Below the pieces are notes generated by a model. The model saw only the letters and a list, made by a program, of their open reading frames with translations. It had not been told where the DNA came from and ran no database searches. From positions 1 through 28,406 of the forward strand of contig JAYMTF010000910.1 of NCBI GenBank assembly GCA_036897485.1: a DNA stretch of 28,406 nucleotides. The letters are read 5' to 3'. Position numbers and translations under genes: made by a program. Each line of letters starts with the position of its first letter. Within the stretch, counting starts at the first letter, position 1. Shown piece after piece: positions 9,367-19,901 of this stretch. Source of the DNA: Pelargonium nanum. Taxonomy: Eukaryota > Streptophyta > Magnoliopsida > Geraniales > Geraniaceae.

Positions 9367-11250
9367 GGAAGCAAAAAGGCCAAGTGGATGCAGACAATTC
9401 TGACTATTGTGATTGCCCTCACAATCACTCCTTCCTTGTTGCATGTTTGGACAAACACAAGTGCCAAGACAGACAATTTAGGATCTCTTGTTTTCTTTTG
9501 TTTAATTTTGGTCTGAAATTTGATATGGAAATGCTGATTTTCTTGATCATGCGCATGCGTGCTCAACCTTTGAGGCTGCGGCTTGGGCACCATCCTATAT
9601 GTGTAGCTCTTAGGCTTCAATTTGCATGGATAAGTATTCTTATATGGGAGAATATAGAATTATTGTTGAGCTCCATCTTTTGTTGTACTTGAAGTTGAAT
9701 ATTTATTATGAATTTAAGTTTCTAGTTGAATTGTACTATTGAATATTTGATATTAAAGCTTGTTAACCTACAAATAGAATGTTTGAGGGAACTTATTGAA
9801 GTATGAACTATGAAATTATAATTACACCATTAACTATAAGCTTCTCATAGTTATAAATGAACCATACGTCCCTTCTAAAAATGTCGTATACGAACCATCA
9901 CTACATGTGATTCAGTCGGGCTACTTGCAAAGGGGTCTCACACTCTTTATAGACTATTGGTTGTCTCATGAACCCCTTCGAAACCCCTCCAACACCTCCG
10001 AAACTTTCTTCGGGACTCTTCCAACATCCTGAATATTATTATAAGGTCTCAATGTTACATGTGCTTGTCAAGGAACCTTCTCATGAACCTCGATCCAATC
10101 ATCCACAATGCTACACATGAGACCTTCAAGCTTCACGAGCCAACCTGTATGCTTGTACAACCTCATATGTGTGACCAAGGGCCGCTCCCCACTATGACTT
10201 AAGACAAGTCGCGGGACATCGAACCACCCGGGTCTCCGAACCATCGGTACATCCAAACCCCCAATCTTTTACAGGCGAGATACACTCAATTGGTAACCCT
10301 GTACGTACTATGCTTGTGGTTAATTAAGTACGCTTGAAGGCTTTGTACTGGTATGCCCCAGGGCAAACTCCTAAATTTGGTCTTTCGGTGACCTCGAAAA
10401 CCATAGTGCCTCAAGGCACTAGGATATCTTGTTTCATCATCAGCACGTATTTTCAATGGTAGAAATTTTTATTCTCACGTCCGATGTGAAAATCACGAAT
10501 CCCTTGAATTTTGCCTAACAATGCTAGCTAGACTTAGTGGTGTGCAGGCCTTTAGCATACAACTTCAAGTGTTAAGTGAAAATTCAATCCAAAAATATTA
10601 TAAGCGTGAAGTTCCAACTACAAGACTCCTACCACAACAAAGAGTCATGCACCCACGCATGCATGTTCACGTGATCCCGAGTCAACAAAACGCATCACTT
10701 GTACTTCAGTATACCACTAGTTGGCTGGATATAGTATGTGGTGGTTAGACAAGTAGGTGATTTATATGAGATGGATATTGGACTTTCATGTAGTTAACAT
10801 TTTTTTCTAACTGTTAGGGTTTAGTAGAGAGGTCCATGTTCAATGAAAGCCAAGCTAGCGAACAATTTCGACCTTTCGTTGGATCTTGTGTACCTTTTCT
10901 ATCATTTGCCATTTCTTTTGCTTGCCGGCACTCAGAGTGATGGAGAACTATTGGGATTTGCTTTGCCAACTTGGTTCTGAAAATGATACAATGCAACTTG
11001 AATCCATCTCTTGAATTTTGAAGTTCAATCATATAAGCGTGGTTGATACAATACAAGTGTGTATTGAAATCTAGTTGGTTGTTTTCCCTTCAATTGGCCT
11101 ATCAGAAAAACAAGTACCTACAACACTATGCAGTAATGCTCACAAATTTGCGGGAAGAATAAAAACATCGTCCGAGCTTGTATTTTCAGTTTCTACAAGT
11201 TAAGTAGATTGAAAGGTTTCATTTCAAAGATAAAATTAATCGTTTACATT
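9367..11250. other. Intergenic region with a GC-richer unclassified island
   Basis: There is no recognisable gene. From about 9860 to 10480 the sequence is visibly richer in G and C than its surroundings, with runs such as CCCCTTCGAAACCCCTCC and a perfect 7-bp inverted repeat AGTGCCT-CA-AGGCACT (10405-10420). This looks like a transposon fragment I cannot classify. The part from 10500 to 11250 is ordinary AT-rich sequence; its right end may hold the 3'UTR of TRAPPC13. Confidence 0.4.
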
Positions 11251-11648
11251 CTTTACTAGCAAACAGATCCAGAAGCAATGGCACAAAAAGCTCACTCTTT
11301 CTGATTTTGGCATAGCTAGCTTAAGATTTCATTTGAACTATCAAATACACTTGTTTCATTGAGCTTAAAACATTGCGTCTAAAAATTAGGAAAATCAGTT
11401 TCCGAATACTGAGTAACTGAACCACATACACAATGGGGTCTTTCCAGATGTGCAGCTCTTGGTTGTCCTAGTCTGGAGGGCAGGTATCAACATCAACAAT
11501 ATCAGGCTACACAAACTTGGGCTTGTCACTGCTTTCATCTAGATATAGCCAATTTTAGAGACCCGAAGTGAAATATTTTGATCGATAGATGAATTAAGCG
11601 AGGAAGTCATCGGTCTCTGCAGGATTAACTGGTCAGAACTTGCAACAA

Positions 11649-14358
11649 TCATTCCAAATCCACGAATATCTGCAGTATCCAAAATGAATGGTTAGCATGT
11701 ATTCAAAACGAGTAATTTCCCAAACAATATTGGAGTCAATTACATGATTTTTTAGCAAAACTTATTGGACACTTCTGCTTGTAATCACCTCCTCCACTTC
11801 ACCCTATCTAATGCTCTCTCCTCCCTTGAGCCATGAATAATCTTACTCTCTTTTTATCTTTCTTTTTTTCTATATTCTGGACTGACTTCCAACCATCACT
11901 CTAATTGGCAACCTCACAGATCTATACACAGAACATAATATATAATCTAGATTCTCAATTTCTAATACTTCTTGAGTACACAATTGAACTCTAAATGGTA
12001 CAGAAGACCTCGGATAGTCAGATTATAAGTCCGAATACTTTTCATTTTGAAATGACTACATCTAATTCACACAGAAAAGATAATTAGTTAAACAATTTAA
12101 GAAATCAACAATCCCTACACCTAGCCAAAATATAGAACATTAAACAGGCACTAAGGTGCCTAAGAGGGACAGAAGACTATGTGGCTAGTACTGTAAATCT
12201 TATGATATGAGAACTTTCAGTAACAATACATGGGTTGGTTGACAGGATAGACAACTTGTGCATAATTGTATAAATAGTTTCACTTTTATAAACGGCATAG
12301 CCTGCAGGCAATGAACTAATAGATCCTTAGCTGAATTTTAAGTTTTTAACATATTCAGGTCATGAGCTCATGGGTCTATAATGGGTAAGGTAGATATTCT
12401 GATACACTGGTTCAGAGTATTTTGTTGTTCACATTTATGGTAAATGATGCATCTACACCCGTCAAACTGAATTTAAAGTATCATGACAAGATTGATTCCT
12501 TTACTGGTGATGATATGAGAAAGCCAGAAAATGGAGAAGAGGCCGGTATTGTTGGATACTGGAAGTAATAGAGATAACTAACCTCCAAATCGGGCAAAGG
12601 GTCGTACGTTTTCTTCTCCTTGGTGTTAAACACTGTTATTCCGGATATTCTCTGACATCCAAGTTTGGTAGCAATAAGGTTCTGCACAAGCAAAATCAGC
12701 ATGACGAAATTACAAAGAGAAGCAAATAATCAATATTGCAAATAGATGTTGAACAAAATATCTTCAGCTTATTAATATGGATTCTGACATGGTAGCATGT
12801 TCTTTTAAATATCCACCTTTCCATTTTCTAAGATCCATTTAAAATAACTTGGTGTTCCCAATATGGAGTTTTGGCATAGTGAAAGGACAAGTGATCTATG
12901 CACTTCATTAAAGAACCACTGCAATGTGAGATGCATTGCACTCTTAAATAATTAAGGGCCTGTACTGACCTACTCTTAGTCTCGAAGTTGCAACTCTGGT
13001 GCACCGCAAATGCTAATTTATCTTAATAAATCTAATGCCACCTAATATCTTGTGTTACAGCATGTAAAACAATCATTTATTTTTCTGGTACATTGTGCTT
13101 TTTGTATGTAACCATCATGCTTCTTTTCGTCAATTGAGAGCATTTTTACGTATATAAACCCAGGGAGCAGCACCAGTTGGAAAGGAGCATTAATAATAAA
13201 GACCTGGTGATGAGCTGGAAGCCATGAGAAATCAGCAGCTAATCATTTAAGGTTTTCAATCTATCTCGCCATATATAATTATAACAAAAGGAAGAAAAAA
13301 ATATATTCGACTTTGATGTTTGGGAATGTTAGTGTTGACCAATGATAATTCTGTAATGTCTTATTGCTGATGCAGTATAATTGTTCTTTATGATATTTAT
13401 CTCACCAGCTCTAACAGCAGGAGCCTGACACCTTAAAATTTACCTCAACATGGTGAATAATTATAATACAGAAAAATAGAAGTTGAAACTATAAACTGTT
13501 TCAAAGGTGAGGATCAGAATTTTTTTCATACCAAGTGAAAATTAGTAGACCCAAAGGCCTCCACCCGTGGTAAAACCTGGACAGAAGTATATAACCCATA
13601 AGTTAGTACCACACATAACCAAGATACATACACTATGCATAAGGTAGAGATTATTATAACAAAAGAGAAGTTTTTTTTTCCTAGTATGGAATGAAACCAA
13701 ATAAATTATCTGAGAAGTCTCTGGACTATGAAGTTCCAATGGTTATAAGGCATAGTGGCACAATTTACACTTGAGTTTGCAGAATCAAACTCAGTGTTAA
13801 AGCAACCAAAAGATTTTCTATACAAGTGTACAAGTAAAACTATAGATAGCATCATAAAAATATAACAATGAGTAGTGATCGATTTCATACCATTTTCTGG
13901 AGACCATTAACCATAACAGCATTCTCTTCCTGTGAATCAGTTTGTGACAACCCAACTTCAAAGGGGCCCAGTTGCCTATCTGTTTGGTTTGTGAGATTCA
14001 AGTGCACCTGCAGGAAGCACTTAGCATCTCAAATTGCAAAACTATATTAAAGTCTACAAAAATATTTCTGCTGTAACAATTTAAGAACCATAAGCAAAAG
14101 AAACAAATTCATAAGGTCCAACATTACAGGAGAGTTGGTGCCGTAACTGCAACTACGGCAAATGAATGGCAACTGAAGTCATAAAAGGAATTTAAATTTA
14201 ATTTTATTCTGTAATTACCATAAAGGATCTATCCAAGTTGATAATTGATGGAACCTCAACAACACGCAACTCAATCTCCTTTTGAGAAGTCGGCTGCAGG
14301 AAATATTTGGGCATTGATTAGAACATTCATTTCACATTAATACTTGATATGGTTATGC

Positions 14359-14391
<33 letters not shown>

Positions 14392-17300
14392 ATCGAAGAA
14401 GATAAGTTGTGAGTATGCATATCTATATCAATATGTGAGTTTATACTTTACCTAGTTAGTGGAAACAAAAAGAAAAAATATACAATATGTATGACATGAG
14501 CCTCAAAAGTCTCAGTTGCAACTTAATCATTGAAAATCTTCATTGCAGATAAGAGAGGAAACCATAGAACTTGCTCATGCAAGAACCCAGCTGCAAACTA
14601 TCAGTAAGTTGCAGTAGTTTTACGCCAGTTCCACTTCATCCATTTGCAGACTAGGAACGTCCTACGAGTAATTAATTTTGGTGTTCATAGTGTACAAGCT
14701 TAAGCAGTTCAATACACATAATAACAGATTTTTTTTAACTACTTGGCATAAAAACATGAATGACAACAAAACTAAAAGCCACATTGACCTGAGATGAGGA
14801 GGCTAACAAGGTAAAATCATGAACCCATGACTATTAACTGCCCTGTTTGTATGCCTAGTATAGAGATACAGAATGGAAAATAAATAGAATGCACGGCATG
14901 ACAAAAAGATAAAAGTTAAAAGGAAATGTAGTAACTTAGCAGTATTCCTTCATTAACATATAAATCAAAACTCAAAAATAAAACATAGTAGCTATTTAAT
15001 TTTTCAGGAAGGCAAACTTACAGTGCCAAGAATCTGCTGCGTCTGAAGACGACCAGGTTCGCCCAAATTTGTGCGCCATGTTATCTGAAGTTTACCAAGA
15101 ATAGTACTTCCTTCAACTTTTGTTTGCTCAGAGCCATCTGAGGACATTTTTAACTGATATAGATAGTTGTGAATTCCACCACCAGATTTGATGAGGACTG
15201 GGGGCCTAAACACTTCTTTGCCACTTTAAATTACCAAATGATCAGTAACTCAGAAAAGAAGGGACTAGCTTAAATATAGAAGAAATAAATAAACAATAGA
15301 TAAAAACGATTCTTATAATGAAACTAAAGCGATGAATAATGCTTTGTCAATTCCATTGTAGTTCATTAAAAGCAACACATTTGCCACATACCTCGCAACA
15401 GAATCAGTTTTTTTGCCCTCATCAGCCTTTAATATTATTGCACTCCAGTGCTGAGAAGGCTCAAACTCAACTTGATCCATAAAAAGGTTCGATTTTGTAT
15501 GATTCTCAATGCAAGCTTCTAAAAATGTAACTTCCTGCACATAAAAAAAATGATGCAGCTACAATATGAGGAAAAAATAACACAATTCCTTCATTTATTG
15601 TATACTTGATCACTTATGACCTGGCACGCGTATGAATATAACAAATCTAAATTTTTTGCTTGAAGGTTTGATGAAAACCTACATCTTTGAATCAATATAG
15701 AAAGGAAAAAATGACAGAATCAGTTAGCTTGACCACCTGCTTTCACACACTATGAATAATGAATTAAGAACAAATGAGAGTACAGCCCAGGATTAGAGTA
15801 AAATAGCCTGTATATAAGGGGTGTCTGTCCATAAAACAGTAATAATTTGGGCATATGACAGTTCTGGGAAGAGTTTCTTAGTGTCTAATATTTTATATGT
15901 TTCAGGGTCTGTTTTAGGATAAGATTTTGTTAGGAGTTGGTAGTATTTATATAAATGGTAGTTTATGTTTTGTTTGGAATCAGTTTTTTATGATATTTGA
16001 AATAAAATTCAGACCACTTTCCTCATCTTCTCTTCAGTCTTCTCTCTCGATCCTTTCTTCCTCACTTTCTTCATTCTTATTTCTTTCACTTCTTTCTTAG
16101 TTCTTATCTCTTTCAATTCTTTCTTAATTCTTATTCATTTATTAAATGCAAATCTAACTACATTTCTTCTATTTCTCCCATTTTCTTAATATCTGCATTC
16201 TCCTTCTTGCTCTACATCAACTCAAGTCTAGGTTTCCTTCAACCAAATTTAGCTAAAGCCTTTATAGAGATCCCAAGTCCAACAGCTAACTTTTTGGTTC
16301 AGCTTATTCTAATAAGTCTTCATGAGATAGAACTTGCACAATATTGAAAGGCAGAATATATATATATATAAACTATAAAGGCTATTAAAACATTGCAGTT
16401 TCAAATTTAATAATGCTGATGCATAGCCATACAGGATTTATAGACTTACAGCCACGTAACAAAGTGCAGACCTACCTTGATAACCCGGACCTGCAGAAGA
16501 AAAGAAACATAATTTAAAATATACTGTGGTTCAAAAGCCCGGGAAACATCTAAACCAACATAACAGAATTCAGGCGATGCCTCTAGTTAATCAGCATCAG
16601 AATAAAAAGTATCATTGGCATTGATAATACGCAAGAGATGTGGATGATAGATACCTTTGTCCTAACTGACAGAGGATTGGCGACAATGAACTTGAAGAAC
16701 TGTGGAAGATATTTCCGCTCGCCATCACCGTCATTGTACAATGCAGTGCAGACCAGCCTAAATAACAGCGAAGCACAGTAAGGCTTTCAGATCAATAGAA
16801 AGTTGTTTACAAATATAAAGAAAACAGCCCAACTCACGTGTGAGCTCCAAGTTCCTTCACATCATGCTCCACAATGAAATCATAACGCCCCCCTGCACGT
16901 ATGGATTCCACAGGCCCTTTAGACGTATCCAAAAGAAGTATCCTCTGCCTCTCAGTTTGTATCTCCGCCTAACAAACCATAGTCAAAGAACCATACTCAT
17001 CTATCAGTTTATCAAACCTCAATATGTCATGTAGAAGAAAAAAAATTCCTTTTCTTGTAAATATACCTCCACTCACTTAAGAAATATAAAGAAAGTTTTC
17101 TACAGCAAGCACACACACAACATGGATTGGTAACTAGGGTTTCCAGTACAAAACTGAATTCATATAAGACTCAACAATGACTTCAATAAGCTACAGATGG
17201 ATTGAATTTTCATAATTCATATAGCAAAAAGCAAGTAGATAGAAAATGTGTCTCTAACCTTGATGATGACGTCTCTAACTTCAAAACTAGAGCTGTTATT

Positions 17301-17398
17301 GATACTGATATAGCTGCAAAAAGTCTCTCCCAAGTAAATCGCCCTGCAAAAACAAATCAAATCAAATGAGTATCAGCAATACAAGGCGTAGAGGATCC

Positions 17399-17434
<36 letters not shown>

Positions 17435-17725
17435 CACGAAGGATTGGGGGAGGACGAGGAGGCCGGAGAGGCCCATGGCGTCGGAGAGGTGGTGGAGGAG
17501 GTATCTGGCGCGGTAGCTGAGATCGGAAGAGGAATCGGGGGAGACGTGGAGGTGGGAGTCGATGAGGGTGGGGAGGTTGGAGGCGGCGAAAGGATCGTCG
17601 AAGATGTCCTCGCCGACGATGAGATCGGCGAGGTCGACGCGGAGGGAGGTGTCGACGTGGAAGGACGGCCGGCACAGCCGCATCACCCGGAAGGCCAGCG
17701 AGTGGGATCCTTGGGTCGCGCTCAT
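11649..17725 (-). CDS. TRAPPC13: TRAPP complex subunit 13 (TRAPPC13, DUF974)
   Basis: Twelve coding exons: 17436-17725, 17259-17343, 16838-16968, 16655-16757, 16476-16490, 15392-15534, 15022-15223, 14219-14293, 13891-14007, 13532-13576, 12583-12681 and 11649-11669. They total 1326 nt, or 441 aa, as expected for the plant protein (At2g47960 type). Recognisable stretches are HSLAFRVMRLCRPSFHVD at the N-terminus, AIYLGETFCSYISINNSS, LEACIENHTKSNLFMDQVEF in the middle and KTYDPLPDLEIFVDLE at the end. TRAPPC13 is a peripheral subunit of the TRAPP complex, a guanine-nucleotide exchange factor for Rab GTPases in Golgi and autophagy-related traffic. The start at 17725 (MSATQGSHS) matches family practice; an in-frame ATG lies 15 nt upstream. 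Unusual points are the 15-nt exon (VRVIK), a last exon with only 21 coding nt placed 913 bp away, and a GC-rich first exon. Confidence 0.95.
14359..14391. repeat. (AT)n microsatellite
   Basis: A nearly pure AT dinucleotide run in the intron between TRAPPC13 exons 7 and 8. It is well away from both splice sites. Confidence 0.9.
15882..16283 (+). mobile_element. Possible copia-like solo LTR fossil in a TRAPPC13 intron
   Basis: In the 941-bp intron between exons 5 and 6, antisense to the gene, the order of signals is LTR-like: a TG start (TGTCTAATATTTT), TATTTATATAAATGG (promoter-like, near 15944), AATAAAATTCAGACC (polyadenylation-like, near 16001), a long TC-rich tract (16018-16140) and an end at TCCAACA. 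No clear target-site duplication is visible and no internal region exists. It could instead be ordinary intron sequence with a pyrimidine tract. The edges are approximate. Confidence 0.3.
17400..17432. repeat. (GA)n / (CT)n microsatellite beside a splice donor
   Basis: About sixteen GA units on the plus strand, which is (CT)n in the sense of TRAPPC13. The run begins about four bases inside intron 1, just after the donor GTACCT. The intron is only 92 nt long, so the repeat makes up a third of it. Confidence 0.95.
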
Positions 17726-19140
17726 CTCTCTCACTCGCAAAGCAAAATCTGCAATTCAAGTGTGGTCTTCTTGAATTCAATAACTCGAAGGAGATACAGT
17801 ATTGGTAGCGAGAGAGTCTCGGCCAGTTCGATGCAGGGACAATTTAGAACTGAATCGAACATATGATCTGTGCTAGCCAACACATCATTAACAGATACCA
17901 CGTATGTGTTTTCGAGACACCGAATCGGACATGATAACTTGTTCTCGGATGAAAATTAGAAAATTATAGTATTTATACTTGCACAATATCCTCGTCACAT
18001 GTCGATTTGTGATTGGTTGTTAACAATGTAGGATTTCCTTCAAGGACCACTTGTAGTTTGAACTCTATGTATAACTGTTCACGGGTTGGACGAGTTTAAT
18101 AGCATTTGCATGTCCTTCGAGCATCGCGAGGAGAACCTGAACCTCTAGAAGCATCCACTGCATCAGGTAATGCATTAGCGTTTGAGAATGTCTTGATCGT
18201 GTCTTGTTGTGGTGAGTCCTTAAGTTGATCTGATAAGGTGGGAACGTTGAGAACAACCCAAATAAGCAAGAGGTAAACATTTATAGGGTCTTATAAGTGG
18301 TTGTGGCTTTCTTCGAGAATTCAAAAATAAGTCGGTGGGTGATGGAATTGGTCGACCAGTGCATATGGGTAACATCACCGCTTTCGTCGCGTCGATATTG
18401 TATCTAGTGACTTGGGCTTGTTGCAATGAGGATTCTTCGCCGCGATGGAAAACTGCCCAACAGTTCAATCTCGTCGCGATGAAAATTCTTTGTTGCGGTG
18501 AAGTTTTGTCCAACAACTCAGTTTCATCACAATGAACATTTTTCATTGCGACAGAGCATTCTTTAAAACACAACACTCAGTTGAAAACGACAAATATCAT
18601 TTTAGTCCTAATATACGTTATTTTAGAAAAAAGACACCAAATTTATTATTTTTTTTAAAGTTGTGGTGTTATTAAATGTTGATGATAAAATCATGTGCTC
18701 AAATTCATTTCAATTCGAGTCCACAATGATTGATCACATGGGAAACACAAATTTGGACTCAAGAACATAAGATCAAGAATTTGATACAAAAGGTAAGTTA
18801 GATATTGTACAACAAACATCAACCATGTGGTGCTCATGTGAAGAGAGGGATAACAATTTGCAAATTTTAACTAACAAAGAGGCACCGTTGCAGTAGAACT
18901 AACTATTTGGATCAAATCTGCGGTATCCGAAATTATATCCAATTATATTGAACAAAATCACTCATTTTACATTAAAAATTCAATTTTTATTCTATCCGAT
19001 TCGATCACCTTTCACGTCGGATTCATTAAAAAAATTAGGTAATTAGGGAAATTTTCCTAAAAAATTAGGTTATAAATGAAACATTTTTAAGATTTGCGAA
19101 ACAAATGGTGACACTAGTCCACACGTAATGCAGGAGAAGA
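17726..19140. other. Divergent intergenic region between TRAPPC13 and the kinase gene
   Basis: Both genes start facing away from this stretch, so it should hold both promoters. No clear TATA box is seen for TRAPPC13. It holds a 53-bp tandem repeat (listed separately) and otherwise AT-rich sequence with no protein-like frame. Confidence 0.5.
18423..18570. repeat. 53-bp tandem repeat, about 2.7 copies
   Basis: Copies start at 18423 (GCAATGAGGATTCTT), 18476 (GCGATGAAAATTCTT) and 18529 (ACAATGAACATTTTT), exactly 53 bp apart. Each is followed by a CCAACA-type phrase and a CGTCGCGATG/CATCACAATG-like junction. Alternating TCGTCGCGATG motifs resemble sub-terminal repeats of some plant CACTA DNA transposons, but no CACTA terminus was found here. 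The copies differ at many positions, so the array is not recent. Confidence 0.65.
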
Positions 19141-19361
19141 AAGAGCCGAAACCCCAAAAATCCAAGTGAGAACACTGAGTCGCCTGACCGAGTCCGACCC
19201 ATTTTTATTCTATTCCAACAAACGCATCTCACCAACGCCAACTATTGACTGACTAAAATAATTGAGATTTTCACAGCCATTTTCTCAATCAGCAGCTGAT
19301 GGTTCATCAAAGTCGTAGACTTTCCAATTTCTCTTAATTGGGTTAATCATCTCTTTAACAG

Positions 19362-19890
19362 GTAACTGTTCTTGATTACCAGTTTTGTTAATTGATACAT
19401 TTTGCATTTTGGGTTATAAAAAAGAAAAAAACTCTGTTGACTGTTTGATATGCTTGCTCGTTTCAGTGACTTTGATCACAAATTTTGATTTTTTTTTTCT
19501 TTCTAGTTTGTAATATAGAGAATTGTAGTCAGATTTAGCTTGGCCATTTCATATATATATGAATTCTTGGTGGGTTTTGGTCAAGATAGTTTATTTGCTT
19601 GATCCTCCAATAAAGCTGGAGATCTACTGAACAATCCATATGCAGGAGTTTACATTTTTTATATGATTTTTTTTATATATTTCAATGTCAAGATTGTACT
19701 TGCAAGTAGTATTGAATCATTCCATTTAGTTTTGGCAGTAGAGTTTTGATTTGACTGACATGAAATTTCATGTTTTGAGCACGGATATATAATCCCTTTT
19801 CTCAGTTTTACTTATATCTTTGATGTTTGAAAGAATTCATTATCGTCATTCTACTTTCAAATTGAATGTCATAATTGAACTGTGTGTCAG
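19362..19890 (+). other. Likely 5'UTR intron of the kinase gene
   Basis: AACAG/GTAACT at 19361-19362 is a plausible donor, and TGTGTCAG ending at 19890 a plausible acceptor, 11 nt before the first in-frame ATG. A 5'UTR exon would then run from near 19140 to 19361. This is inferred from splice-site shape only; a transcript would settle it. Confidence 0.5.
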
Positions 19891-19901
19891 AGAACAAGCG
19901 T

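Noticed and set aside
9303-9692. 129-residue plus-strand frame upstream of the phylloplanin-like gene
   Set aside because: It overlaps that gene's promoter on the opposite strand, has no domain match, and lacks a plausible promoter of its own.
10814-11056. 80-residue minus-strand frame in the 10.8 kb intergenic region
   Set aside because: No recognisable domain, no upstream promoter and no splice partners. Length is within chance for this composition.
17444-17866. Long plus-strand frame rich in Gly, Glu and Val opposite TRAPPC13 exon 1
   Set aside because: It is the antisense shadow of the GC-rich, conserved TRAPPC13 first exon. The composition is low-complexity and matches no family.
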